Shown one piece after another: positions 35,111 to 43,200 of a stretch of DNA of 64,000 nucleotides. The stretch is from the NCBI RefSeq assembly GCF_000340965.1, contig NZ_ANAY01000014.1:62001-126000 (forward strand). Reading direction: 5' to 3'. This DNA is from Nocardiopsis kunsanensis DSM 44524 (GTDB lineage Bacteria; Actinomycetota; Actinomycetes; Streptosporangiales; Streptosporangiaceae). The notes beneath the pieces were generated by a model. The model searched no databases, was not told the DNA's origin, and saw only the letters and a program-made list of their open reading frames with translations. The translations under genes and the position numbers were made by a program. Numbering within the stretch: position 1 is the stretch's first letter; each line of letters begins with the position of its first letter.

Positions 35111-35264
35111 TCCGTTCGGGGGCACCCCCGCGACCTGCGACTGCGGTCTTCCCCGATCGACGGGGCCGCGCAGGGTTCCTTGCCGGGGGAGAGTGATTAC
35201 ATCGCGCTTACATCCCGGGAAAACGCCCGGACAAGTGGTCTGGGTCACGCTATGCTTATGAAAA

Positions 35265-35304
35265 TGTCAGTGCGCATGCACGTGCATATGACAGTGCATC
35301 CGCA
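35265..35304 (+). promoter_or_regulatory. Palindromic operator region of the DUF397 gene
   Basis: TGTCAGTGCGCATGCAC (35265-35281) is followed by GTGCAT (35282-35287) and GTGCATCCGCA (35294-35304). TGCGCATGCAC and GTGCATCCGCA form an 11-bp inverted repeat with one mismatch, and ATGCACGTGCAT at the centre is itself a perfect palindrome. The first 17 bases recur, one mismatch apart, upstream of the HATPase gene of the same cluster. It ends 32 nt before the DUF397 start. Confidence 0.5.
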
Positions 35305-35335
35305 CACGATTCTCCCCTCGAAAGAAGGAGCGAGC

Positions 35336-35569
35336 ATGACGGCACACAACGGCATCAGCGCGACCGAACTGTCCGGGACCACCTGGCAGAAGGCACGCCG
35401 GAGCAATTCCCAGGGCGCCTGTGTCGAGATGGCCCGGCTCGGAGACGGTTCCATCGCCGTGCGCAACTCCCGGTTCCCGTCCGGGCCGGCCCTGGTCTAC
35501 ACACAGGAAGAGATCGACTGCCTGATCCTGGGCGCCAAGGACGGGGACTTCGACAACCTCCTCGGCTGA
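35336..35569 (+). CDS. DUF397-domain protein
   Basis: 77 residues from the ATG at 35336, which has AAGGAG five bases upstream. WQKARRSNSQGACVEMARLGDGSIAVRNSRFPSGPALVYTQEE is the DUF397 signature, with the paired Ser-Asn and the C-V-E strand. Such small proteins accompany XRE/DUF5753 regulators in WhiJ-, AbaA- and Scr1-like loci and are thought to counteract or cooperate with them. Here the regulator is convergent 230 nt away. Upstream palindromes suggest that the regulator controls this gene. Confidence 0.88.
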   Translation: MTAHNGISATELSGTTWQKARRSNSQGACVEMARLGDGSIAVRNSRFPSGPALVYTQEEIDCLILGAKDGDFDNLLG

Positions 35570-35800
35570 CCGCCCGGCCGGGGCCCTCCGGACACAGGTG
35601 ATTCGCGGGGCCGCCACCCGGACGGTGCTCGACCGGTGGCGACCCCGCGGCCGTGGTCCCCTCCCGAGAGCGGACCCGGGTCGCACGGGAAGCCGGCAGA
35701 AGGCACCTGCGGGAACCCGGCAGCACGTGTCGGACCCGCCACGAGAAACACGTCGGCTGCCCCACGAGGAGGGCGGCCAGGACGCAGGCGGTACGGGACC

Positions 35801-36706
35801 TCAGCCGTCGGAGCGGCCCTTCTCCAGGTCGTCGAGGATATGTTCGAGCATCTCCCGGGTCTGTTCGGGGGTCGCGGCGGCCACGCTCAGCCCCGTCATG
35901 GCCTTGGTGTAGGCCTCCACCACCGGACGGCGGTCGACGATCTCCGCACCCGTCAGGTTCTCCAGGTAGACCAGGTCGGAGAGCTCGAACTCCGAGTACC
36001 GCAGGATCGTGAAGGAACCCGCTTCGGCGGCGTGCACGCCGGCGGAGAAGGGCACGATCTGGATGGTGATGTTGGAGTAGTTCTCGGCCAGATCGATGAG
36101 ACGGCGGATCTGGCCGCTCATGATGCGCAGGCCCTCCTCGGTCTGCCCGCCGACGGGGCGGCGTACCGCGGCTTCGTCGAGGATCACCCACATGCGCATC
36201 TTCTCGTCGGTCTCGACGCGCTGCTGTCTCTCGAGCCTGGCCTGGATACGCTGCTCGGTGACCTCGTCGGAGGCCCCACCCGCGGAGATGACCTCGCGCA
36301 CGTAGGGTTCGGTCTGCAGCAGCCCCGGGACGAACTGGGACTCGTAGACCCGGATGTGGTCGGCGGCCTCCTCGAAACCCACGTACCGCGTGAACCACTT
36401 GTGCAGTGAGTCCCCGTAGCGTTTCCACCACCCGGGCTCGTTGGACTCCTTCGCGATCTGCAGGTAAGCCTTCATCCGTGCACGGTCGGTGACCCCGTAC
36501 ATCTTCAGGAGGTCCTCGATATCGCGCACTTTGAAACCGACGCGGCCCAGTTCCATACGGCTGATCTTGGACGCGGAGGCACGAATGCGCTCACCCGCGT
36601 CCTCGCGTGAGATACCGCGCGCCTCGCGATACTCACGCAGCTCGTGTCCAAGGAGCATGCGACGCACAGTGGGGCCGCTCCCCGCACGCAATCGAGCGAT
36701 ATCCAC
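35801..36706 (-). CDS. XRE-family regulator with DUF5753 domain (Scr1/WhiJ type)
   Basis: 301 residues from the GTG at 36706, chosen for the AGGCGG six bases upstream and because conserved sequence (VDIARLRAGSGPTVRRMLLG) starts there; an upstream GTG at 36736 has no ribosome binding site. Residues 20-75 are the helix-turn-helix (LREYREARGISREDAGERIRASASKISRMELGR). The rest is DUF5753, with the VPGLLQTEPYVREVI signature and EAGSFTILRY strand. It is a DNA-binding partner of DUF397 proteins in developmental or antibiotic regulation in streptomycetes. A tandem 10-bp repeat lies in its own promoter region. Confidence 0.85.
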   Translation of the reverse strand: MDIARLRAGSGPTVRRMLLGHELREYREARGISREDAGERIRASASKISRMELGRVGFKVRDIEDLLKMYGVTDRARMKAYLQIAKESNEPGWWKRYGDSLHKWFTRYVGFEEAADHIRVYESQFVPGLLQTEPYVREVISAGGASDEVTEQRIQARLERQQRVETDEKMRMWVILDEAAVRRPVGGQTEEGLRIMSGQIRRLIDLAENYSNITIQIVPFSAGVHAAEAGSFTILRYSEFELSDLVYLENLTGAEIVDRRPVVEAYTKAMTGLSVAAATPEQTREMLEHILDDLEKGRSDG

Positions 36707-36746
36707 GTTCGCCGCCTCTCTGTCATTCCGCCGCACAAGAGTATCC

Positions 36747-36766
36747 GAGTTCGGGAGAGTTCGGGG
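36747..36766 (-). repeat. Tandem 10-bp repeat upstream of the XRE regulator
   Basis: GAGTTCGGGA (36747-36756) is followed immediately by GAGTTCGGGG (36757-36766). The pair lies 41 nt upstream of the chosen start and may be an autoregulatory site; it differs from the GTGCAC-type palindromes near the two partner genes. Confidence 0.35.
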
Positions 36767-36945
36767 GTGTCGACGGGAGACTACACATACACGACAAGGC
36801 CATTACGAAGCGAGCCGTCCGACCCGAGGTCGTCCCCCGTACGGTCGGCCCACCGCGTTCACCGGACCCCGTGGGAAGACCGGATCACCACCGGCCGGGG
36901 TCCGTACCCGGGACGCTGCGCCGCGGGCACGCGCCCTCGAGGGGA

Positions 36946-37443
36946 TCACACGAATTGCGCCCAGACGAACTTTCCGCCGGGCTGCGTGGGAATCACCCCC
37001 CACTCTCGCGCGAAGGCACTCACCAAGGCAAGCCCTCGCCCACCTTCCACGGTGAGGTCGGCCTGTCTTCTACTGGGCAAGGCATCAGATCCGTCACGAA
37101 CCGCACAGATGAATTCTCCGCCGCTACGCATGAGAGAGAGCTGAATATCCCGGTCGCGGGACAGGGACGCGCCGGAGGGCGCTCCGTGCCGGACGGCATT
37201 GGTCATCAATTCGGAAACGACGACCATGACACCCCCGGACAAGTACTGCATCTCCCATTCATGCAGAAGGACCTCAGAAATCTCGCGTGCGACACCGACC
37301 GTGTGGGGGCGCGGACCGAAGGTCCACGTGACGGCATCGTGGGTGTCGCCGCAGACCGGCGTGTTCCAACGCCGGGACCCGTGCGTGAGGACCTTGAGCC
37401 ACCACCCCCGAGCGGGGCCGGCGGTCGCCTCCGCGCACTCCAT
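36946..37443 (-). CDS. HATPase of the WhiJ/AbaA-like cluster
   Basis: 165 residues from the ATG at 37443, with GGAAGG just upstream. N-terminal residues 1-55 carry no recognised domain. The GHKL ATPase follows: N-box VVVSELMTNAVRHGAP, G1 FICAVRDGSDALP and G2 GGRGLALVSAFAREWG. It resembles RsbW/SpoIIAB-type proteins that accompany DUF397 and DUF5753 proteins. Transcribed leftward with the regulator downstream; a 240-nt gap separates them. Its upstream region holds three GTGCAC-centred palindromes, one of which matches the DUF397 promoter element. Confidence 0.8.
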   Translation of the reverse strand: MECAEATAGPARGWWLKVLTHGSRRWNTPVCGDTHDAVTWTFGPRPHTVGVAREISEVLLHEWEMQYLSGGVMVVVSELMTNAVRHGAPSGASLSRDRDIQLSLMRSGGEFICAVRDGSDALPSRRQADLTVEGGRGLALVSAFAREWGVIPTQPGGKFVWAQFV

Positions 37444-37468
37444 AACCTTCCACCCCTCTCCGGGTGTG

Positions 37469-37574
37469 CCCGTGCACGGGTCTTTTGCACGTGCACCTGA
37501 CTCTTGCAGGCAATCGTAAGCCACGTCCCGCCAAAGATCAGGGAAACCGGAAACCCGGTGCATGTGCACTGACA
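37469..37574 (-). promoter_or_regulatory. GTGCAC-palindrome cluster upstream of the HATPase gene
   Basis: Three palindromes lie in 106 nt: CCCGTGCACGGG (37469-37480, perfect), TGCACGTGCA (37486-37495, perfect) and GTGCATGTGCACTGACA (37558-37574). The complement of the last, TGTCAGTGCACATGCAC, matches 16 of 17 bases of the element upstream of the DUF397 gene. The first palindrome is 26 nt from the HATPase start and would block its promoter or leader if bound. Confidence 0.5.
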
Positions 37575-37646
37575 AACCCCTGGTCGTAGCGCCCGGAAAA
37601 GTTGCCGGCACGCCTCTCGTCCGCTCCGGAAAGGCACCCCGGTCGC

Positions 37647-37675
37647 TTACCGACCGGCAGGCATGGGGATAGTAT
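37647..37675 (+). promoter_or_regulatory. Likely promoter of the SDR gene
   Basis: TTACCG (37647-37652), a 17-nt spacer and TAGTAT (37670-37675) form a plausible sigma-70-type promoter 43 nt upstream of the SDR start. Confidence 0.4.
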
Positions 37676-37717
37676 TCCCCCGCGCCCACCGCGTGAAAGA
37701 TGGAGGTACACGCACTT

Positions 37718-38476
37718 ATGTCCGCAACACCTCGAGTGGCGATCGTGACCGGGGCGGCCCGTGGTATCGGAGCCGCCACCGCCGAGCGCCTCGCACGTGA
37801 GGGCCGGTCCGTCGCCGTTCTGGACCTGAAGGAGTCGGAAGCCCAGGAGGTCGTCGACCGCATCTCGGCCGAAGGCGGGTCCGCCCTGGCCGTGGGTTGC
37901 GACGTCTCCGACCCCGACCAGGTCGAGGCCGCCGTCCGGACCGTGGCCGAGCGTCTGGGCCCGCCCGCGATCCTGGTCAACAACGCCGGGGTCCTGCGCG
38001 ACAACCTCCTCTTCAAGATGTCGGTGGAGGACTGGGACACGGTCATGAACGTGCACCTGCGCGGTGCGTTCCTCATGAGCAGGGCCGCCCAGGCGCACAT
38101 GACCGAGCAGGGATGGGGCCGCATCGTCAACCTCTCCAGCTCCTCGGCGCAGGGCAACCGTGGCCAGGCCAACTACTCCACCGCGAAGGCCGGCCTGCAG
38201 GGCTTCACCAAGACCCTCTCCATCGAGCTCGGCAAGTTCGGTGTGACCTGCAACGCCGTCGCCCCCGGCTTCGTCGAGACCGCGATGACGCGCGCCACCG
38301 CCGAGCGCATCGGAGTGAACTTCGACGACATGAAGGCCTTCAAGGAGTCGGAGATCCCCGTCCGCCGCGCGGGCCAGCCCGAGGACATCGCCAACACGAT
38401 CTCCTTCCTCACCAGTGAGGACGCCGGGTACGTGTCCGGTCAGGTCGTCTACGTCGCGGGCGGCCCCTTGGACTGA
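37718..38476 (+). CDS. 3-oxoacyl-ACP reductase-like short-chain dehydrogenase (FabG type)
   Basis: 252 residues from the ATG at 37718 with GGAGG upstream; an ATG at 37700 is in frame but less likely. It is a classical SDR: TGAARGIG cofactor loop, CDVSD, LVNNAGVL, the catalytic Ser in NLSSSSAQGNRGQ, and YSTAK (Tyr and Lys). APGFVETAMT is the substrate-loop region. FabG-like enzymes reduce beta-ketoacyl thioesters with NADPH, but many actinomycete paralogues act on other substrates, and no fatty-acid genes surround it. The gene appears monocistronic, with a promoter upstream and a hairpin directly after the stop. Confidence 0.85.
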   Translation: MSATPRVAIVTGAARGIGAATAERLAREGRSVAVLDLKESEAQEVVDRISAEGGSALAVGCDVSDPDQVEAAVRTVAERLGPPAILVNNAGVLRDNLLFKMSVEDWDTVMNVHLRGAFLMSRAAQAHMTEQGWGRIVNLSSSSAQGNRGQANYSTAKAGLQGFTKTLSIELGKFGVTCNAVAPGFVETAMTRATAERIGVNFDDMKAFKESEIPVRRAGQPEDIANTISFLTSEDAGYVSGQVVYVAGGPLD

Positions 38477-38498
38477 GACCCGCCGAACGCGGCGGGTC
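38477..38498 (+). terminator. Terminator hairpin after the SDR gene
   Basis: A 9-bp perfect stem (38477-38485 with 38490-38498) with a 4-nt loop begins directly after the TGA. Confidence 0.65.
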
Positions 38499-38646
38499 CC
38501 ACGGGAGGGCCGTCTCCGGCGCTCTTCCGTGCACCGGTGACCGGTGTCAGCGTTCTCCCGGGCGCTGCCACCGGGCCGGCCCGGTGCGGGGCCTCGATCC
38601 CTCCCCCTCCGCCCCCGCGCCGGACAACACCTCTAGCCTCTGGGGC

Positions 38647-39249
38647 ATGAGCAGAACGACACGGTGGTTCACCGAGACAGAAGAAGGCCATTCCCAGTGG
38701 TACATCGAGCGCTTCCGTGCGATGGCGGCCGAAGGCGCCGATCTGGCCGGGGAAGCACGCCTGATGGACGCGATGCTGCCCCGTGGGGCCCGGGTGCTCG
38801 ACGCCGGGTGCGGTCCCGGCCGCCTCGCGGGTGAACTGCACGACCGCGGCCACCGGGCCGTCGGGGTCGACGTCGACCCCGCGCTGATCGAGGCCGCACG
38901 GAAGGACCACCCCGGGCCGGCCTACGCGGTCGCCGACCTGGCCGGCCTGGACCTGGCCGCGCACGGGATCGGGGAACCGTTCGACGCCGCGGTGCTGGCC
39001 GGCAACGTGATGTGTTTCGTGGCGCCCGACTCCGAGACCGACGTGCTGTCCTCGGTGGCACGCCACGTCGTGGCCGACGGGTTCGTCGTCGTGGGTTTCG
39101 GCCTCGGCCGCACGCTCACGATCGAACAGTTCGACCGGCACGTGGTGGCCGCTGGGTTGCGGGTGGAGCACCGTTTCGCGACCTGGGACCTGAAGGCGTG
39201 GTCGGAAAGCGCCGACTTCGCCGTGAGCGTGCTGCGGCACCAGGGCTGA
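38647..39249 (+). CDS. Class I SAM-dependent methyltransferase
   Basis: 200 residues from the ATG at 38647; the in-frame ATG at 38584 adds only disordered residues. ARVLDAGCGPGRLAGEL is motif I for SAM binding, VGVDVDPALIEAA motif II, and DLAGLDL plus FDAAVLAGNVMCF the later strand positions. The fold is that of small class I methyltransferases; the substrate is unknown and the neighbours offer no hint. Confidence 0.8.
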   Translation: MSRTTRWFTETEEGHSQWYIERFRAMAAEGADLAGEARLMDAMLPRGARVLDAGCGPGRLAGELHDRGHRAVGVDVDPALIEAARKDHPGPAYAVADLAGLDLAAHGIGEPFDAAVLAGNVMCFVAPDSETDVLSSVARHVVADGFVVVGFGLGRTLTIEQFDRHVVAAGLRVEHRFATWDLKAWSESADFAVSVLRHQG

Positions 39250-39257
39250 GACCCGGC

Positions 39258-39288
39258 CGCCCCGCCCGCGGGTTCAGCGGGCGGGGCG
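39258..39288. terminator. Bidirectional terminator between convergent genes
   Basis: A 12-bp perfect stem (39258-39269 with 39277-39288) with a 7-nt loop lies between the methyltransferase stop and the end of the serine hydrolase, overlapping the last codons of the latter. Confidence 0.6.
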
Positions 39289-40311
39289 TGCCTCGTCGGC
39301 CTCGGTGCCCTCCTCCATGGCACCGGTGACGAGCACGACCACGTCCTCGACCATCGTGACCCCGCTCCCGTAACCGGAGAGGCCGTCGGAGAGCACAGCA
39401 ACGAGGTACTCCCGGCCCGGCCCCGCGACGTAACCCACGGAGTTGATCGTCCACAGGCCGCCGTTGTCCTCGCGAGGGGCCCATCCGTTCTTGAGCCCGA
39501 CCGTGTCCTCCGGGCCGGCCGCCGCGGCCACGCCCCACACCTGTTCGGGCGCCACCGACTCCATGAGCCCCCGGACCCGGGCACGGCCCTCCCCGGTCAG
39601 CGGCCCTTCCGCCAGGTAGAGGGCGCGCAGGAGGCGGAGCTGGTCGGATGCGGTCGTCAGCGTCGACCCCCACCTGCCGCTCGGGTGCGGTTCGGTCTCG
39701 TGCAGGCCGAAGGCCTCCGCGCCCTCCTCGAACCCCCGCGTGAAGCCGATGCGGTCGTAGAGGTCGTCGGTGACCCCGTTGTCGCTGTAACGGATCATCT
39801 GCTCGGCACGGGCGCGCTCGCCGCCGGTCAGGTCACGCCCGTCCTGCTCCGCGGCGCGTACCAGCATGGCCAGGACCGACAACTTGGCCACGCTCGCGGT
39901 CGGGAACCGGGTGTGGGCCCCGTGGCTGAAGGTGGCCCCGGTACGCAGGTCCTGCACCGCCAGGCCGAAATCGTGCTCCTCGGCCAGGTCGTCGAGTTCG
40001 GCGGTGAGTTCGGCCCGGCGCCCGCTTCCGAGCGGGACGTCCCCCGGGGGACCGGACACAGGCTCGAAGGGCTGGAGTTCGGCGTCGTCCCAGGTGATCA
40101 GGGACTGGACCATACGTGCCTCGGGACGGACGGGGGCGCCGGAAGCAGACAGGACGACCAGTACGACGAAGGCGGCCACGACGACCGCAGTGTTGGTCCG
40201 GGCTCGGGAAGTGGCGGGGGAGCGCCGAAGCACGGTATCACCGGGTTCATCGACGGGGAGTGGAGGTGCTGTACTACCATTGTCCACGCAAAAAGGACGG
40301 AAAACACCCAC
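39274..40311 (-). CDS. Membrane-anchored serine hydrolase of class A beta-lactamase fold
   Basis: 345 residues from a GTG at 40311; the precise start is uncertain, with another GTG at 40287. After a cytosolic N-terminal 40 residues comes one membrane segment (TAVVVAAFVVLVVLSASG), then an exported domain. The beta-lactamase-fold marks are S-V-A-K in FPTASVAKLSVLAM, SDN in MIRYSDNGVTDDL and the KTG-like KNG in VGLKNGWAPRED. The lack of an E166-like omega loop is not certain. It could be a beta-lactamase, a D-Ala-D-Ala peptidase or an esterase-type hydrolase; family members in actinomycetes are often annotated simply as serine hydrolases. Confidence 0.75.
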   Translation of the reverse strand: MGVFRPFCVDNGSTAPPLPVDEPGDTVLRRSPATSRARTNTAVVVAAFVVLVVLSASGAPVRPEARMVQSLITWDDAELQPFEPVSGPPGDVPLGSGRRAELTAELDDLAEEHDFGLAVQDLRTGATFSHGAHTRFPTASVAKLSVLAMLVRAAEQDGRDLTGGERARAEQMIRYSDNGVTDDLYDRIGFTRGFEEGAEAFGLHETEPHPSGRWGSTLTTASDQLRLLRALYLAEGPLTGEGRARVRGLMESVAPEQVWGVAAAAGPEDTVGLKNGWAPREDNGGLWTINSVGYVAGPGREYLVAVLSDGLSGYGSGVTMVEDVVVLVTGAMEEGTEADEARPAR

Positions 40312-40361
40312 TCGATGCCGAATCGGTACCCGGCCTCACGGACCCACGGTCCTCAGCGGAC

Positions 40362-40979
40362 TCAGCGCTCCCGTTCACTCTCGTCCATACCTCGCGCCAC
40401 CAACGCCTCGCCGGTCGCCTCGGCCATTCGCAGCAGCTGCACGATCACCGGGACCACCCTCAGGTGGGGACGTCCGGAGAGGCCGCGGGCCAGGTACCCC
40501 TCGTGTGCGGCCCGCCAGGCCTGGCCGACCATCGGGATCGACCGCACCGTGAGGGCGAGCACCAGGCCGACCCGGTCGGGGTCCACACCCACGCGCCGCA
40601 GGGGACGGGCCAGGTTCTGGAACAGCTCGAACATCGCGCTCACGCGGGTGGTGAGGGTGACGGCGTTGGCCAGGAGGACGAGCGCGGCGAGTTGGGCCCC
40701 CAGACGCACGGCCTCGGTCCACTCCCCCACCAGCGCCTGGAACACGGCAATGCCCAGCAGGAACGGCCACAGCACCCGCACCACCCGGTAGGCGTGGCGC
40801 AGGGACAGGCGGGCCAGGGGGTAGACGGCCGCAGCCAGGACCAGGACGGCGAGCGAGACCCACAGACGGGCGGCGGCGACCAGGGCGACGCCCACGAACA
40901 GCAGGGCCAGGAGTTTGCCCCCGGCCGGGACCCGGTGGAGGGGCCCTGACCCGGGGACGTACAGGCCGACCGCGCTCAT
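40362..40979 (-). CDS. ECF transporter T component (biotin ECF, BioN-like)
   Basis: 205 residues from the ATG at 40979, which overlaps the ATPase stop (ATGA). Hydrophobic helices alternate with the cytosolic coupling helices that carry the family's Ala-Arg-Gly signatures, ARP in ELFQNLARPLRRVG and ARG in HEGYLARGLSGRP (a third ARG is in VARGMDE). It links the ATPase to the BioY substrate-binding subunit and is the third gene of the BioY-EcfA-EcfT operon. Confidence 0.85.
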   Translation of the reverse strand: MSAVGLYVPGSGPLHRVPAGGKLLALLFVGVALVAAARLWVSLAVLVLAAAVYPLARLSLRHAYRVVRVLWPFLLGIAVFQALVGEWTEAVRLGAQLAALVLLANAVTLTTRVSAMFELFQNLARPLRRVGVDPDRVGLVLALTVRSIPMVGQAWRAAHEGYLARGLSGRPHLRVVPVIVQLLRMAEATGEALVARGMDESERER

Positions 40980-41797
40980 GGCCGGCCACCACCGGGGGCG
41001 GCCGGCGGGGTGTGTGCACCGGAGCGGGAGGAGGAGCCGTCCGGGTCCCGGTCCGGCGCCACGGGACCGGGTACCGCAGGGCCGGGTGTGCCCGAGGCGA
41101 GCGGGACGGCCTCGTCGGGAGCAGCATCCATGAGGCCGGTGTAGAAGTCGACGGCCTCGTCCGGAGCACCGTCGTGCACCACCCGGCCGCCGTCCATGAC
41201 CAGGACCCGGTCGAAACCGGCGAGCAGGCCGAGGTCGTGGGTGAACAGGACCACACGCTGTTCCAGCGTGGCCAGGACTCGGTGCACCATGCGGGTGTTG
41301 CGCAGATCGAGCAGGGTGGTGGGCTCGTCGCAGACCAGCACCTCGGGTTCGGTGGCCAGCACCGAGGCGAGTGCGAGCATCTGGCGCTGGCCCCCCGACA
41401 GCAGGTGCGCGGGATGATCGCGGTGGTCGGCGAGCCCGTAGCGGTCCAGGATCCGGTCGACGCGGCGCTCGGTCTCGGCCCGGCCCAGCTTCAGGGGGCG
41501 CAGGCCGACCTCCACGTCCTCGGCGACCGTGGGCATGACGATCTGGTTGGCCGCGTCGGAGAAGACGAACCCCACGCGTCGGCGGATCCGCCGGGCATGG
41601 CGGTGGGTGTTCCACTCCCCCAGCCACACCTGCCCCTCGTCGGGCAGGACCAGTCCGTTCAGGGTGCGGGCGAGGGTGGACTTGCCCGACCCGTTCGCGC
41701 CGACCACCCCGATGCGGTGTTCGGGCAGTTCGAGGTCGATTCCGTCCAGGACCCGGCGGTCGTCGTAGGCGTGGCCCACCCCTTCCAGACGCAGCAT
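40976..41797 (-). CDS. ECF transporter ATPase (BioM/EcfA-like)
   Basis: 273 residues from the ATG at 41797, overlapping the bioY stop (ATGA). Walker A GANGSGKST, signature LLSGGQRQMLALA, Walker B VLVCDEPTTLLD and the H-loop LFTHD are complete. The Q-loop region VFSDAANQIVMPTVAEDV is that of ECF ATPases (EcfA or BioM). An acidic-proline C-terminal tail of about 40 residues is not conserved. A single ATPase gene means the protein probably forms a homodimer. Confidence 0.88.
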   Translation of the reverse strand: MLRLEGVGHAYDDRRVLDGIDLELPEHRIGVVGANGSGKSTLARTLNGLVLPDEGQVWLGEWNTHRHARRIRRRVGFVFSDAANQIVMPTVAEDVEVGLRPLKLGRAETERRVDRILDRYGLADHRDHPAHLLSGGQRQMLALASVLATEPEVLVCDEPTTLLDLRNTRMVHRVLATLEQRVVLFTHDLGLLAGFDRVLVMDGGRVVHDGAPDEAVDFYTGLMDAAPDEAVPLASGTPGPAVPGPVAPDRDPDGSSSRSGAHTPPAAPGGGRP

Positions 41798-42423
41798 CAG
41801 GCGCGGTCCCGCTCCGGGGACGGCGTCACCGGTCGGCCCGCGGGCGGGATCGGGTAGGCCCGGTGGACGGCCGCGGCGATCAGTGCCGTCACGACCGCCT
41901 TGGCCAGGTCGCCCGGCAGGTATACGGCGACAGCCATGAGGGAGGCCAGAGCGCTGTCGCCGAGCACGACCGCCATCCACGGGACCCCGACGGCGTAGAT
42001 GACGAGCATGCCGCCGAGTACGTTGACGGCCACACCCCACCAGAAGCGGTACCGGCCGCTACGGAGCACGAGTTCGGTGAGCACACCGATGACCAGGGCA
42101 CCGAACACCCATCCCACGATCATGCCGCCGGAGGGGCCGGCCAACACCGCGAGACCGCCGCGTCCGCCGGCGAACAGGGGCAGGCCCGCCAGACCGAGCG
42201 CGATGAGGACCACGACCGCGAGGGTTCCGCGTTTCCAGCCGATGAGGGCGGGCACGAGCATGACGCCGAGGGTCTGGAGGGTGATCGGGACCGGCGAGAA
42301 CGGGATCGGGATCGCCACGGACACGCTCAGGGCGGCGATGAACGCGGCGAACACGGCGATGAGCGCGAGGTCGCGGGTCGTCAGGCCCCGGTACCGGACG
42401 CCGGTCGTCTCCTGCACGGGCAT
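41797..42423 (-). CDS. bioY: BioY biotin transporter S component
   Basis: 208 residues from the ATG at 42423. BioY landmarks are IPIPFSPVPITLQTLGVMLVPALIGWKRG and GGRGGLAVLAGPSGGMIVGWVFGALV, which form the biotin-binding loop and helices. It takes up biotin as the S-unit of the ECF complex encoded by the next two overlapping genes. A repressor site for BioQ or BirA was not recognised upstream. Confidence 0.9.
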   Translation of the reverse strand: MPVQETTGVRYRGLTTRDLALIAVFAAFIAALSVSVAIPIPFSPVPITLQTLGVMLVPALIGWKRGTLAVVVLIALGLAGLPLFAGGRGGLAVLAGPSGGMIVGWVFGALVIGVLTELVLRSGRYRFWWGVAVNVLGGMLVIYAVGVPWMAVVLGDSALASLMAVAVYLPGDLAKAVVTALIAAAVHRAYPIPPAGRPVTPSPERDRA

Positions 42424-42559
42424 GGGTCTTCTCCTCGGGTGGGTGGGAGGTCTGGATCAGGTTCATTGTGCGTCACACGGACGACCGGGGTGGAGGGCGG
42501 GATCCACAGAACCGGTGGCCGGAACGTTGTGGGGTCCCTCCTGAGAGCCGAGGCACACG

Positions 42560-42625
42560 GAAATGTCGTCGGTGCAGTGTAGCTTCCGCGGTTCCAGTCA
42601 CGCACGGGCACAGGAGCCGACCATG
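42560..42625 (+). repeat. First copy of a duplicated 66-nt leader
   Basis: Begins GAAATGTCGTCGGTGC, continues GTAGC, and ends ACAGGAGCCGACCATG. The second copy is at 43201-43267, one base longer, with closely matching ends and a more diverged middle. The first copy leads into a short frame that looks like decayed coding sequence and then the antitoxin gene; the second leads into the DinB-family gene. Together the copies bracket the toxin-antitoxin pair as direct repeats. Confidence 0.6.
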
Positions 42626-42717
42626 GAGCAAGACCGTTTCCGAGGCCGCCGAGCGTTCTCAACTGTCTCCAGAGCGCGTGCACTGCGCTGTGGCGTGAGG
42701 GAGGGAGTAACAAGACC

Positions 42718-42903
42718 ATGGCCGCCGAACCCACCGAGCCCGGCGCAATGGTGTCCGAGTTGGCGGAGGCACTGGCTTCCCGAGGCCTGGGGCTGGTGTC
42801 CGCCGAGTATCTCAAGGAGCTCGAAGACGCCGCTGACAGCGCAGCCATCGCAGCCCGAGCGGGCGAGGAGACCGCCCCTTTCCGGCTCCAGGACTACGAG
42901 TGA
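42718..42903 (+). CDS. Putative antitoxin of a RelBE-like pair
   Basis: 61 residues from the ATG at 42718, with GAGGGAG upstream. Sequence is acidic and helical (SELAEALASRGLGLVSAEYLKELEDAADSAAIAARAGEE), as in small type II antitoxins, and its TGA overlaps the GTG of the RelE-like toxin. The family assignment rests mainly on this position. A RelB/Phd-like DNA-binding N-terminus is not evident. Confidence 0.6.
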   Translation: MAAEPTEPGAMVSELAEALASRGLGLVSAEYLKELEDAADSAAIAARAGEETAPFRLQDYE

Positions 42904-43161
42904 GCGAGTACCTCATCGAGGTCACAGCCTCTTGCCCGCAAAGAACTGCGGAAACTGGACACGGTCACGCGGAAGCGGATCGCTGCCGCGATCCAAGGAC
43001 TGGCCATACACCCTCGGCCTGACGGATACAAGAAGATCAAAGCCAGAGACGGCTACCGGATCCGTGTCGGTAACTTTCGTCTGATCTACACGGTGGACGA
43101 CGGCCGCGTCACCGTTGTTGTCGTCAAGGTCGGCGCTCGAAGCGATGTATACGGGCACTGA
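42900..43161 (+). pseudogene. RelE-type toxin, frameshifted
   Basis: The GTG at 42900 overlaps the antitoxin stop. It encodes SEYLIEVTAS, but that frame runs to a stop at 43018-43020 with non-conserved sequence. One frame over, the sequence LARKELRKLDTVTRKRIAAA through DGYRIRVGNFRLIYTVDDGR to VVVVKVGARSDVYGH is a typical RelE/ParE toxin of about 87 residues. Removing one T at the TCTT of 42930-42933 restores the continuous sequence. The toxin is thus probably inactivated by a 1-nt insertion, or the base is a sequencing error. Frame +1 has no start of its own because the antitoxin stop lies directly upstream. Confidence 0.65.
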
Positions 43162-43200
43162 TGCTCTTCCAGTCGAACGAGCATAACCTGTGTGCTCGGT

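Noticed and set aside
35570..35800. Possible small gene between the DUF397 and XRE genes
   Set aside because: Open frames there are short, Arg/Pro-rich and without ribosome binding sites; the gap is an ordinary convergent spacer.
42424..42480. Possible TPP-riboswitch-like ACCTGATCC upstream of bioY
   Set aside because: Only the short GAACCTGATCC part resembles THI-box sequence; the CTGAGA loop and the remaining core are missing, and a thiamine switch is not expected before a biotin transporter.
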